Assembly (NCBI GenBank): GCA_963930645.1 | Contig: OZ005653.1 | Location: 207,903,513-207,967,512, forward strand | DNA length: 64,000 bases | Direction of reading: 5' to 3' | Origin: Salticus scenicus | Lineage: Eukaryota > Arthropoda > Arachnida > Araneae > Salticidae | Part shown: positions 1 through 11,644 of the stretch, one piece after another | How positions within the stretch are numbered: the first letter of the stretch is position 1 | Layout of the letters: each line of letters starts with the position of its first letter | Translations under genes and position numbers: made by a program | Notes under the pieces: model-generated | Told to the model about the DNA's origin: nothing | The model's database searches: none | The model's input: the letters and a program-made list of their open reading frames with translations, nothing else

Positions 1-617
1 AATTTTTATTAAGGTTTATAAGAAGTAAATTAAATTTATCTGATATTTTTACCAAGCCCGTTACCAAAGTTGAACTTAAGAATTTTCTTGATTATATATC
101 TACTCGTAAATAAAATTGAGTTTTTTTTTTACTGTGTAATGCTGACACTCTTGCTCCTATTTATCTGTATGGTGTGCCGTTTTTTTTTTCATTGCTGTCT
201 GAATTGCTTATTAAGGGTTGCAACCTGTATATAGTAAATATTTTTTTTTTTTTTTTAGTAAATATATATTAAAACTTGTCTAGTATTGTATATAGTTAAT
301 ATTGCTTTGTTTCATATATATATTCATTACTCATTTCATTGTATATAGCTTACATTATCATTGTGCATATATTAACTTTTTTTTCTTGTAGATGCATAGC
401 ATGAATGTGAATTGCATGGGCCCATGCGGAAAGTGGATGGATGTCTGGGAATTTTTTTTTTTTTGTTTTTTTTGCATTGTTCAGTAATCGTTCGTTTCAT
501 TATTCATATATCATGGTAATATATATATATTTTTTTTTCATTTTGTTTAAATAGAGTAATGTACTTTCAAGGGGCACACATATATATTTATAATGCTGAA
601 TTCAATTTGTTTTTTTT
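1..617. other. AT-rich stretch without recognised gene
   Basis: I see no convincing coding frame or RNA gene here. The stretch holds poly-T runs and short AT-rich repeats. It lies upstream of a polypurine tract and an LTR-like segment, so it may be the 3' untranslated part of a plus-strand LTR retrotransposon whose genes lie outside the window. That is inference. Confidence 0.4.
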
Positions 618-830
618 GTAGGGTCATATGGCTCGAGGTTAAGGTATTAAGGCTTTGTAGAGTCATGTGATCCGAGGTAAAAGTAATCTGTAGGGTTGCA
701 TGGCTTGAGGTTAAGGTATTATAGGTACTGTAGAGTCATGTGATCTGAGGTAAGGTAACTTGTAGGGTCATGTGGCTTGAGGTTAAGGTACTTAAGGTAT
801 TGTAGAGTCACGTGATCTGAGGTATGTCGT
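618..830 (+). repeat. Tandem repeat, about 72-bp unit, three copies
   Basis: The word gtaggg recurs at about 618, 690 and 762. Each unit is two related halves of about 36 bp with the core gtcatgtg(g/a)...gaggttaaggta. The array sits just before the polypurine tract at 1009 and may belong to the 3' untranslated region of the retroelement whose LTR follows. Confidence 0.7.
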
Positions 831-1008
831 TAAATATATGACATGTATTGTGAAATGGACTTGATGGAGATTTTTGTTATGTTGGATAACTTTGGATTGG
901 AACAGTTAACGTTAAATTTAATACATGTTAATTTTCTTTTATTGTTCTTGTTAAATTGTTCAAATGTTATTATATTGTAAAGGAAAGACCCTTGTTTTTT
1001 TTCATGTG

Positions 1009-1940
1009 TTGAGAGGGGGGGAAATTGATGACAAAATGTTATTTTTTTTTATTAATTATCTCACCACATTTTTATTTTTATTCTGGCTATTTCTTAATCT
1101 TAAATAATGGTTAAATATAATGATAAATTAAAAGAAATCTCTTTATTTTAAACAATACTCATTTGATAAAACTTTAGTTTTAGTTTGATCTTATTATGTC
1201 TAAATTAAATAGTAACTTTCAAGTTCAAAAGGTTTATCTGAAATAATTTATTAATAAATAAAACATGTTTAAAATAAGTTTATATAATCTTTAGTATATT
1301 TACTTACTGATAGATTCCTAAGAGTTCAGTTTATTTTTTCTTTTGTTTACTTTTTTCAAACGTTACTCCCGGCAGACTTTTTCACTAATGATGTTTTTCT
1401 TTTCCTGACAACACCTGTTTTGATGACGTTTTTCATCTCACTTCCGGTTAATTTGAATCATCCAATTGTAGGTCAACATCTGTCAGTTATCTGACCTATC
1501 TAACAGCATATGCTTTGTATAAATAGTTTGAGATTTGAGGAGAACATTGCTTACTTTTGTTTTTGTGTTCTTCCTTCCATCAGCACCTGCTGTTTGTCTA
1601 AGCAGGTTGTGTAGGGAAATGGCTGTTAACTGTTTATTTTTAAAGTAACTGGTTTCATCCCCCGGGTCATGGCTTAGGTGTTATATTCATTTAATAGAGG
1701 TAACATACTTATGTTGTTTAGAATTTTTGAAATGAATTAAATTAGAAATGAGTGAATAGTTTTTCTTTTTAAGGGTCTTTTCTGTTAACATGAAATATAT
1801 TGGATGAATTGGAAATGTTTTTTGTTAGAATAATATTCTGTTGTTGTTGTTGTTTTTAGTTTGAAAATAAAGCTGGATTTTATTGTACTTAAGAGTCCTT
1901 ATTGAATCATTTAAAACACTTGAATTGGGTATATTTTTTA
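1009..1940 (+). mobile_element. Polypurine tract and LTR-like segment of a plus-strand retrotransposon
   Basis: A purine tract at 1009-1025 (gagagggggggaaat) is followed at once by a TG start (tgatgac at 1026), as expected at the left edge of a 3' LTR. Inside are a TATA-like box (gtataaatag, about 1518-1527) and a polyadenylation signal (aataaa, 1866-1871), in promoter-then-polyA order. The right edge is not defined: I see no clear CA end or target duplication, so 1940 is approximate. No second LTR copy is in the window. Confidence 0.5.
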
Positions 1941-1999
1941 GCCAAATACTTTCAGCTTGTTTAAATGCTTCCATTTACTCTGCTAATGACTTTTTAATG

Positions 2000-3673
2000 T
2001 CATTTACTTATCACAAAACACGGATTTAAAGTCGCGTCTTCACGCTGTAATCCTTTCAGCCTTTCTCTATTCACCCCTAGAAGGCTTAGAGACTTCTCTT
2101 TCTCAGAGGGGGGAATGACAATAGGGGTTTCTTCCCGTATCTCGGCTACTGCGTTGGTGGTTTCGGATTCTCGTAATCTCTCTCTCTCCTCTTTTTCGCT
2201 CTGCTTTTTTTTCGCGCGAGTTACTACTTGGTTGATTAACTCTGGTTTTTTCATTTTTGCTCCTTCGATAATTTCATGCGTTTGATTACCCAAAAGATAA
2301 TGATTCATTTCCAGTGAGTCGTCAACTACTGCCGCTTTCGTGCTAACAGTCCCAATATCTGCAATCTTAAGCGTAACACTAGCGATCGGCAGGCAGTGTA
2401 ATTCTTTCTGCAACGGCTGTTTGAGCCAAATACTTTCTCCGGTTAATTGCTCCGGTTTTATGTATTGTTTTCCTATAAGATCGAAGCTTGCTCCACTGTC
2501 ACGAAGGGTGACAATTTTGACGTCATTTATTTCGGCCTCCCCTAAATAAGGTGCGAAACAAGATCCTAAATCGTCTGTAATTCCTATCTGATTTACAACT
2601 GCTGTTGATTGATCTTTAATTAATTTCGGACAATTAGTTTTGTAGTGCCCGACAACGGAACAATAAAAACATCGGATCTCTTTCTTTTTCTCATACGCGT
2701 TCTCTTTTCCTTTGTTTTCCTGCGATTTTGTCCTATCGCGCCAATTAAATGGCTTTTTTTCTTTGTTTTCTTTTGAAAATGTAAATTTATTTTTATCGGG
2801 TTTTCGGTCATCTTTTTCTTTACCGACCCAATTTTTCTTTATGGCTTTCCTAACGGATTCAAATTCATCTAGTTTAATAGCTAATTCTTCGGGATCAGTC
2901 TCTTTCGCCCAAGAATCTAGAAACTTCTCTTTCATCTCTGCGCTAGCCCTTTTTTTTATCTGGTCGCAAATTAGTAATTTCTTCAAGCTCTCAAAGTCCC
3001 CAATTTTTAGTTTTTCCAACCGACCTAACAAGAATGTTTCCAAGTCATAAACTAAATCTCGAAATGACGTTCCACTTGATCGCTGGTGGTTGTTAAATTT
3101 TTGTCTGAATGACTCAGCGTCAACCTTAAATCGATCTAACAGATAATTTTTGATGTAATCAAAATCTTCTAATTTATCCGCCGGTTGTCTTAATATTTGT
3201 TCTGCTAATTTGCTGGGTAACAAAGCAAGTAATTGATTTACATAGTCTGAGCTCTCTAACCCCAATTTACTCGCTTGACGTTCGAATAGATTTAAATATA
3301 AAGCCATGTCAGAATTTAACTCATCAAATTTATGAATAATAGATTTAAGTGGAGGAGTATATTTCCGCTCTTCTCTGCTAGAGTTTAAGCTTGTCGTTTC
3401 TATACTTTGAGATAACCTGAGACGTTCTAATTCGAATTCTCTCTGTGCTTTTTCACTTTCAATTTGGGCTAAACGTTCCTCTTTTATTTCTTGCGCTAAT
3501 CGTTCTTCCTTGATTAATTTAATTTGGGCCAAAGCCACCTCTAATTTAAATTCTGCAGATTGTTCAATTTTTTTTATTATGGACCTTGTCCCATCGGTGG
3601 GCAGAATATCTACTTCCCATTCTTCTGCTAAAAATTTTAAATCCACTTTTGAATATTCGTGCAAAGCAGCCAT
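2000..3673 (-). CDS. Retrotransposon Gag with zinc knuckle and retropepsin-like segment, 3'-truncated
   Basis: A 557-codon open frame. Residues about 45-100 are charged and coiled-coil-like (repeated KEERLAQ). A Gag-like helical region follows at about 105-290. A CCHC zinc knuckle lies at about residues 339-352 (C-x2-C-x4-H-x4-C, starting CFYC). About 50 residues later comes a retropepsin-like motif (LRDSGASFDLIG). The order Gag, knuckle, protease fits the Ty3/gypsy type and is typical of arthropod retroelements. The frame stops soon after the motif LQREDATL, where reverse transcriptase would be expected to begin. No RT, RNase H or integrase follows, so the element is broken. Base composition is more GC-rich than its flanks, which suggests a fairly recent insertion. 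No role for the host is proposed. Confidence 0.85.
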   Translation of the reverse strand: MAALHEYSKVDLKFLAEEWEVDILPTDGTRSIIKKIEQSAEFKLEVALAQIKLIKEERLAQEIKEERLAQIESEKAQREFELERLRLSQSIETTSLNSSREERKYTPPLKSIIHKFDELNSDMALYLNLFERQASKLGLESSDYVNQLLALLPSKLAEQILRQPADKLEDFDYIKNYLLDRFKVDAESFRQKFNNHQRSSGTSFRDLVYDLETFLLGRLEKLKIGDFESLKKLLICDQIKKRASAEMKEKFLDSWAKETDPEELAIKLDEFESVRKAIKKNWVGKEKDDRKPDKNKFTFSKENKEKKPFNWRDRTKSQENKGKENAYEKKKEIRCFYCSVVGHYKTNCPKLIKDQSTAVVNQIGITDDLGSCFAPYLGEAEINDVKIVTLRDSGASFDLIGKQYIKPEQLTGESIWLKQPLQKELHCLPIASVTLKIADIGTVSTKAAVVDDSLEMNHYLLGNQTHEIIEGAKMKKPELINQVVTRAKKKQSEKEERERLRESETTNAVAEIREETPIVIPPSEKEKSLSLLGVNRERLKGLQREDATLNPCFVISK

Positions 3674-5480
3674 GATTTTTGATTTGAAATTTTCCTAACA
3701 CAATTTTACTAAATATTCTCAATTTCCTAATTATTCGCAATACACATTTAGCAATTATTTAAAATTTCAAATACAAGCACAATTTAAATAAATAACTAAA
3801 TAATACACACTTTAATACCAAATTTGGCTTTCGGATTCCTGCAATATTTTGCAATACTTTTTACCCAATTTAAGCTTATGCTTACAAGCAATTTAAAGAG
3901 AACAATTAATATACACAAAAATAAGGAGTTCTTTCACACTGTGCAACCATAGATTATACCATAAATACACACAACTTAAAATTCTGAAAATTCTCTTACT
4001 GAATATAATTTAAATATATCATTCACAGTTTATTTTTCTGCAAACTTCCATTTTATAATAAATATATCTACTTAATTTTCAGAATTTTCTATTTAGGAAT
4101 AACAAGAACCCTTTTTTTTCTGCTTTCTTTTTAAATTTCAATTTCTTTTACAATTTTACTTCCTTTTAATTTTCTTCAAGGTTAAGGAAATTTTCTTTTC
4201 CAACATAAATTTAAAATTCTCTTAACAAATTAACTATTTTGTCAATTCTAAACTTTTAAATAATGAATTATTTCATTTAATTTAATTAACTAACCTGTTA
4301 ATTTTAGACATTAAGCATTTCGCTCAAACCTTAAAAATTTTCTGCAACAATATACAAAGACAAACAATTTTTTTATTTTTACTAATTGCCTCTCAAGAAT
4401 GAACGGAATATCCTTACCTTTACTGATGTTTTTCATCTAAGGTGGGCACATCTCCGCTGAGCACTCTTTTAGCAGGCACAAGACCACTACTCCAGGGATC
4501 GATGCTCCTCTCCTTGATCTTTTGAAAGGGCACTCCGTCACTCCTGCGCTAGACTGGCTCTCTGTACGCTGTTTGGCTTCTCCCGTCTACGTCGAAGGAC
4601 TTCGTAACGCTGCTTCCGTACTAGGAACCGGTCGATGTCACGTCGATGCCTCCGCTGGTCGAGTGCGTTTTCGGTACTGGGAACCCCGGTCGTTGCCTGG
4701 TCTGCGCTGAGGATCTCTTCTGAATTCTGGAATCTCTTTCCTCGCTTCTGCTTAGATTCACTCTTCTCTATATACTGTAATCCGATAGAGCTGCCACCAA
4801 ATTTTCTTTATTCTATTAGTCTGTAGTATCTTGTAGAGTGGCAGAGAATTATTGACTTGACTAATCAGAACAAGAAATTTATATTTTTTCCAAATTTTAA
4901 TTTAACTAGATTAATTTTTAGAAATTTACAATATATACAAATTTTGCTGTATTGCATCTATATGAAAGGGTTTTCAATAAGATAGTGAGTTCTACAGTAT
5001 ATGGCTGGAAGGAATATCAGATAAAGTCCACAGTGGTTTTCACCAGTCCGTGACCGCTTCTGCAGTCTTTTCCGGAAAATAATATGAGTTCGTAACCTTT
5101 CCCTAGGTCTAGCCCGACCTGCTCTGGGAATCCTGCCTTTCCAAACTCCGGCAGTGAACTGTCGTTTTCAGTCCCTCATCGTAAAAATTACAGTTCGTAT
5201 TGGGCGTGTTTTTCTGAAAACAAAATCTCAGATGCAGGCCCTGATTCGCTCGAAATTCCATCATCGGTTCTGACGCGTTGAATTCTTCTCGAAGGAAAAG
5301 TTCTCAAGGCACGCGGCTTCCCACGTTCATCAAAGGGAAACGGACATACCTTTCTACAAAGGAGAGATGTTCCGCTGCGAGCCGTTAGGCCCCAGACTGT
5401 CTGCTTCTTTGTACTGAAATGTCTCTTTCAATGATATATTGGAGTCGGAGTCTCTGCCTTTACAATATATATATATATAT
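3674..5480 (-). other. 5' flank of the gag element; GC-richer noncoding segment
   Basis: No credible coding frame is seen. From 3674 to about 4400 the DNA is AT-rich. From about 4430 to 5460 it is clearly richer in G and C than the surroundings. Relative to the minus-strand gag frame this is the upstream side, where a leader and 5' LTR would lie. I could not find a matching LTR downstream or a primer-binding site, so the assignment is inference. Confidence 0.35.
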
Positions 5481-5492
5481 AAAAAAAAAAAC

Positions 5493-6540
5493 TAGTATGT
5501 TGTGGCCACCACAAGACTTTCTTCTGTATTTTCCTATACAAATTCACAAAGTGCAAATAATTTATTAAAATTATTTAATATAATGAATGTTGTAAATGAT
5601 TTTCATCTTAGAGAAACCTAACACTAAATACCTAATAAAAGACGGTTTTAATGTCTATAAATAACATCTTAAAAAATGCGTTTTTATAATAGTTATCTCA
5701 TATATCAAGTTTCGTATAGTTATATGCCATAGAAGTTGGGATATAGTCTTCCTGTTATCAAGGAAATTTACAGTATAGCAGCACAACCTATTGGCTGATA
5801 AGCATCAAAATTGAATCAGAATAATGGCTTAATTACATATCAAGTTTTGTTTGATGATACACAATAGAACCCGAGATATAGCCTTCCTTTAAATTGTAGA
5901 AATCGCTATGTAGCAGCACCACCTGTTGAGCAGTTGACACCAAAAGTTGGTAGGCACTACCACAACCTAATTTATGTCAAGATGCATCTACATATAAATT
6001 TATATGCAATTCTGTGTAGTAAATCCCGAGATATAGCTTTCCCTTAAACTGCGGAAATCACTGTATAGCAGTGCCACCTGTTGAGCAGTTGACACGAAAA
6101 GTTGATAGGCGCTAATTTATGTCAAGGTGCAGCTATGTATAAAGTTATATGTAATTCTGTGTAGTTCCTGAGATATGGCCTTCCCTTAAATTTTAGAAAT
6201 CGCTGTATAGCAACGCCACCTGTCGGCCAATAAGCACTCAAATTGAATCAGCATATCTCATAATAGCCTTTTCAGATATCAAATTTTGTTTGATTATACG
6301 CAATAGAACTTGAGATGTAGCCTCCCCTTAAATTGCAGAAATCACTGTATAGCAGCGCCACCAGTTGACACCAAAAGTTGATAGGCACTAATTTAGGTCA
6401 AGGTGCATGTACATATAAATTCTTCTATTAAATATAGAAGATATATATATAATAGAAGAATATTAAATATATTCTTCTATTATATATTCTTCTATTAAAT
6501 GTAGAATAAAGTAAAAATAATGATAATCTAAATTACATTT
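5493..6540 (+). repeat. Dispersed repeat family A, copy in plus orientation
   Basis: The copy starts with actagtatgttgtggccac, followed by tttcttct(g/a)tattttcct and an AT-rich stretch ending in aataatttattaaaattatt. The same end occurs inverted at 8041, 21692 and about 36205. The body carries a tandem array (5700-6430) and ends in cttctattaaatatagaa. Family A has no coding capacity that I can see and is probably a non-autonomous element. Confidence 0.65.
5700..6430 (+). repeat. Tandem array of about 145-bp monomers inside family A
   Basis: The motif gagatatagccttcc recurs at about 5738, 5874, 6028, 6170 and 6312. It is followed each time by a variant of agaaatcgctgtatagcagc and gccacctgttg. 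Spacing is 136-154 bp. Diverged single copies of this unit occur in other family A copies, for example near 34570. Confidence 0.7.
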
Positions 6541-6550
6541 TATTTACTAT

Positions 6551-7019
6551 GAGCAGTAGTTCCGGAGATACAGTCGCCACAAAATTTTTGTCACACACAC
6601 GCACATTTTCTAAAAATGATCAAATTGTGTTCTAGACCTCTCAAAATGTGTAAATTCGCCAAAAACCAGAAGTCGAAAATTTTTACAAATCCAATACTTT
6701 CTTCTATTAAATATAGAATAAAGTAAAAATAATGATAATCTAAATTACATTTTATTTACTTTACATTTTATTTATTATATAAATTACATTTTATTTATGA
6801 TAATCTAAATTACAATTCTGAGCAGTAGTTCCGGAGATACAGTCGCCACAAAATTTTTGTCACACACACGCACATTTTCTAAAAATGATCAAATTGTGTT
6901 CTAGACCTCTCAAAACGTGTAAATTCGCCAAAAACCAGAAGTCGAAAATTTTTACAAATCCAATACTTTCTTCTATTAAATATAGAATAAAGTAAAAATA
7001 ATGATAATCTAAATTACAT
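6551..7019 (+). repeat. Direct duplication, period 269 bp
   Basis: The segment beginning gagcagtagttccggagata at 6551 recurs almost unchanged at 6820. Both copies include cacacacacgcacattttct and end with cttctattaaatatagaata. The near identity suggests a recent unequal exchange or slippage within family A. Confidence 0.75.
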
Positions 7020-7239
7020 TTTATTTACTTAAAATGCAAGCAAACATTATATATCATCTATTCTAAAAGAATCTAATATATTTTAATTCAATTCGCTTAA
7101 TCTATTTTATTTTATTTCTTTTTCATTAATCTGTAATTTCGTATAATTTATTGTTTCCAGTATTCTAAACCATAACTTTTCCTGCTAATTTCACCAAGTA
7201 ATCATCAAATAAAAAATGTATAACAGAAAGAAAAATCCA

Positions 7240-8041
7240 TTTATTACTTTCTTCTATATTCAATAGAAGAAAGTATTGGATTCATGAAAATTCTTGACCT
7301 CTGGTTTCTGATGGATTTACAAGTTCTGAGAGCTGTAGAAAACGATTTGACCATTTCTGTCTGTCTGTGTGTGTGTGACAAAATTTTGTGGCAGATGTAT
7401 CTCAGAGACTGCAGCACAGAATTTCATACAAATTGGTATGTAGTTACACATTGACATAAATTGGTGCCTATCAACTTTCGGTAAAAATTGCCAAACAGTT
7501 TACATTGCCATCCCGCTCTTTCTAAATTTTTAACATGGGGGTAAAAGACAAAATTTTGTATAAATGTGCATAAAGAGAATTATATTTTAAGAATCATTAT
7601 GAAATTTAAAAGAATTATTTATAATAGAGACAGTCAACTGGGAAAAAAAAATTGTATATGTAAGAGCCGAGCCTCCCTCTCTGGGGGGGGGGGGGGAGTC
7701 CTCCTTCGAAGGGAGTACATTTTCATGATGGGTATCTTTCAAAAGAGCTCGCCAATACTTTTAAAACGAATGGTTGAACCATTGATCTGCGATAATTTAA
7801 AATAAAGTTATCAATTTTTTTTATTTAAAAAAAAAAAAAAAATTTAATGTAATATTGAGAATAAAATTACTTTTTTTTTTTTTTTTTTTTTTTAATTATA
7901 CTACTTCTCTAATATGGAAATCGTCTGTATTATCATGGAATATAATTTTTTTTAATAATAATTTTAATAAATTATTTTTACTGAGTGAATTTGTACAAGA
8001 AAATATAGAAGAAAGTCATGTGGTGGCCACAACATACTAGT
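7240..8041 (-). repeat. Dispersed repeat family A, copy in minus orientation
   Basis: Read on the minus strand this starts with the same actagtatgttgtggccac end (at 8041) and finishes at the tactttcttctatattcaat side (about 7250). With the copy at 5493 it forms terminal inverted repeats of about 110 bp around a 2.5 kb unit. It contains a G run at about 7683-7696 and several A/T runs. No coding frame is supported. Confidence 0.65.
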
Positions 8042-8403
8042 TTTTATTAAGTACTTTCAAATCAGTTGTCGATTGCACTTCCTGTATGTAATCTGGGGGT
8101 GGAAAATTTCCGTTGAATCATAAAATAGTTGAAATTATTATTTAATGTTTTTATCAATAAATTTCGTGAAGTTAGCCTATTTCTGGATAACCTGACAAAA
8201 TTTAATGATATCGTATGACGTAATTTAAATATTGGCCAATCTTCTATCTCTCCTTTAGGTTTACCATACAAAAAATTTACAATGTGTTCTGCCAAATTGA
8301 TTTTGATGCCAAGCAGATTTGGCGAAATATAATTTTAATTTTACTTTTTTCTCTCATCAGCTTTATTAAATTAGAAAATAAAACATGTTTTAAATTGTGA
8401 ATG

Positions 8404-9546
8404 CATACTTGCCAACCAATTTTAATAAAAAAAGGGAAGATTTCTGTTGAAAAACCAGAAGATTTCATAAAAAAGGGAAGATTTTTTTTTACTTGTTTAT
8501 TACGTCAAATAGAAAAAAAAAATACAGTTTTACAATTTTAATATTTAGAAGCAATCTATAAAAATGTTTTGCTATAGATTGATTATACTAAATATATACA
8601 AGTTTTAAATGAAGTTATTCCTCTTCAACATATAAATATCTACAAAACAGAATCGGTAAGAAATTTATTTAACAATAGACAAAAAACTTAGTTAAGTTAA
8701 AGTATAACTAATTTTTTAAATAAATAGAATATGATTTTTGTGTATGTACATTAATCATACATATAAAAAAAAAAGTAGCAGTAGCTAATTATCAGTTTCA
8801 AACATGCATAAAACCAACTAAGTATTAATTTTCTTAAATTGATTTGGAAAAAATTTTCCTACCTGAAAAAATTATTCTTAATTTTTTCCCCCATGTTTAC
8901 ACATTTGGTATAAATATGACATACAAATATTTAATTTAATTGAGGAAAAATAAACAGATTCATTAAATTCAGCAATAAAGATCTAAAAATAATTACATAC
9001 GTGAAAAATATTGAGCCACTCCATTGCTTTATTGTTTCTAGAATTGATCATTGATCACAATCCGGGGAAGGGGGGGGGGATACAAAAATAATTACAGAGT
9101 AAGAAATATTAAACTCTTTCAACTCTACTTCTAGAATCTAATGAAAGAAGTTTAAAATTAATATTATCATTTATGTTGCAGATGGGTAAAGATTAGGAAA
9201 CAAAAGACTTCTGCAGAACATTTAATTGCTGATCACTAGTTGGAAATAAATGAAAAGGGGGGGGGGTAAAAATAATTACATCAGCAAGAAATATTTAACA
9301 ATTCTATTTCTTTAAATGTTCTAGAATCTCATAAAGCAAGTTTGAAATGAATATTGACATTTATGTTATGGATGGAAAAAGATTGGGAATCAGGAGTTTT
9401 CGTAGAACATTTGGGTTTTCTTTTTAAAACGAACGATATCCGCGACTTTTTTAAAAACGGAAGATTTCATCATCTGTCCGGAAGACCGGAAAATACGTTA
9501 AAAAACCGGAAGTCTTCCGGGAAAACCGGAAAAGTTGGCAAGTATG
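8404..9546. mobile_element. TIR element with CATACTTGCCAAC ends and 6-bp target duplication
   Basis: The left end reads catacttgccaac. The right end (gttggcaagtatg) is its exact inverse. TGAATG lies directly outside both ends (8398-8403 and 9547-9552) and is read as the target-site duplication. The inner TIR is rich in ggaag/cttcc words. No transposase frame is seen, so this is a non-autonomous copy. The interior carries two G-rich tandem units. Confidence 0.75.
8980..9430 (+). repeat. G-rich tandem units, about 187 bp, two copies
   Basis: Each unit has a run of nine or more G (near 9071 and 9257), then an aaaaataattaca word, then ctagaatct and ttgacatttatgtt(g/a). Related pairs occur at 52860-53290 and inverted at 59790-60130. 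The units are noncoding. Confidence 0.65.
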
Positions 9547-9654
9547 TGAATGTATGCATTTCAGAAAGTTAAAATCATATTAAAAAATGCATAACCTTAA
9601 TATTTGCTTGAAATAGTTTCTTTTGAGAGCAATGCAAATATATATATATTCCTA

Positions 9655-10510
9655 AAGAAAGACTTGTACTTTGTGTACCATGCTTTAATTAATAATTTAC
9701 TTCCTATTCAAAAAGTTGAAAATTCGGCTTTGAGGTGCACATGGAGACATTTCAGACTATGTGTGTACAAAATTTTACATGTGTAAGTGCAGTAGATTTT
9801 TCTGGAGACAGCTGACAGAGGTAAAGATAGATGCTATTCGGTTTTATTAATAAGCTGTTAAAATAAACTAAATATGCATTTACATTAGAGAACAGCTATT
9901 CTATAGGACCCTATTGGCGAACTTTGAAATTTGATTAATAGCTTGGACATTTCTTGCCAAGGTCTTTACTTATACAATTGAAATAGCTATTTCTATTCAT
10001 CGCGAAAATGACAAAAAATATTAGAAGTCGCCATATGGACTTAATACTAATGCTGTACGCACATTACTTTGCAAACCAAAAAATCTAGATATGACTATTT
10101 GATTAAATGAAATTAATTTTTTAATATAAATAAATAAAAAATTTTTAAATGTTATGACGTCAGTTTTATCATAAATATTTGATGATACAGGTTTAATTTT
10201 CCATTTTTTAAAATTATTTTTCATGCGTACAGAATTGTTTCTTTTAATCATTTTACTTTATTGGCAACAGGCTGAAATTACAACACAAAAAAAATGTTGC
10301 AAAATTTAATAGAGTTAAATACGTTAATACGTTTCAATTAATAACTTTCTTCCTATTTAAAAATTTGAAAATCCATCTTTGAGATGCACACAGAGACGTT
10401 AGAAACTATCTGCGTACGAAATGTCATGTCTGTAAGTGTGTGGTAGATTTTTCTGTAGACAGACAGACAGACGCCATTTCACTTTTATTAATAAGATATA
10501 TATTTAAATT
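9655..10510 (+). repeat. Pair of direct repeats ending in tttattaataag
   Basis: Two related segments lie at about 9690-9860 and 10345-10500. Both contain cctattcaaaaa or cctatttaaaaa, a (g/a)aggtgcaca-like word, tagatttttctg(t/g)agaca and end with cttttattaataag. Their order suggests two copies of one short interspersed element, type unassigned. The DNA between them is AT-rich and unremarkable. Confidence 0.5.
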
Positions 10511-11271
10511 TATCTCAAATTTTATAAAATGTATACGATTATAAATATTTATATTATTTTATTTTTTTATATAACAATATGATCTATGTATTTAGAATTC
10601 CCATAAGAGGTTCTTTTTTCTTTTCTTCAACTTGTTTTGGTGATAAAGTACAAAAATTATCCTCAATATGTTATATTTTGCACAATAGGCTTCCATAAAA
10701 TATTTCAACTTTAACATTTTAACAAAAAGAATAAACACCCTTGAAGTAAAATTTATTTTATTTCAACATTTTATTTTTATCTTATATTATATACAAATTT
10801 ATTTCATTTCAATATCAAATTTACCACTGCACCACTGGGGGGCTATAGTTACCATCAGTAAATGAAGGGAAAAATAGTGTCTAAAGATGACTGTTTTAAA
10901 GACTTGATGAATAACAAAAAAAAAAAAAACACTAGTAACAAACAGGTTAAAAAATATTTCTAAGTTTTGGCAATTGTAAAATAATGAAAACGAAAAAGTC
11001 AGTAAATAAACTACAACCAAACTGATGAAAGACATATATTTTAATAACATTACAAATACAAAATTCTAACAATAATTTGACATTGTGAAAAAAAAAAAAA
11101 AATGTTTTAAAAGGGTGATTATCTTTATTTATTTATTTATTTTTAAATAAGGATTACTTTATTTTTCCATTTGTCTCATCATTTGGATTTTTAAAATAAG
11201 AAAATCAAATATTCTAGACATTTATATAATTAATTTGAAACTCATAAGTCTAATGCCAATTTCACAACCCA
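10511..11271. other. AT-rich stretch, nothing recognised
   Basis: I see only A/T runs here. Open frames in this stretch have no recognisable motifs. Confidence 0.5.
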
Positions 11272-11607
11272 ATATCTATATAATATTTCTCTAATGTAGA
11301 CTAGTTAAGATAATATTTTGTAGAAACGATATGTTAATGACAATAAAATACACGAGGATAAAAAATAATACATAAGCAATATTCAAGCATGCAAACTCAG
11401 TTCAGTGATCTAATAACAAAAATAAAAAAAATCTGTCTGATGAGATCACTTTATAGGAAAAACTACTTTTAAAACTTGCATCTTTACACTCTTTGTAAGT
11501 GTCATTTTAAACCTAGCAATACTTTAAAGATATAAACAAGATATAAACTTTTGTCATAAATTGATTAAAAAACGCAATAATAAAATGTATAATCAAAATT
11601 GGTGCTA

Positions 11608-11644
<37 letters not shown>

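Noticed and set aside
2340..3698. Frames antisense or overlapping the gag gene
   Set aside because: Shadows of the 557-codon minus-strand frame.
4522..4826. Two overlapping frames in the GC-richer segment upstream of gag
   Set aside because: They lack motifs and overlap in different frames, as expected for noncoding GC-rich leader or LTR sequence.
7566..8040. Frames of 79 and 61 codons in family A
   Set aside because: They run through homopolymer tracts and repeat ends, with no motif.
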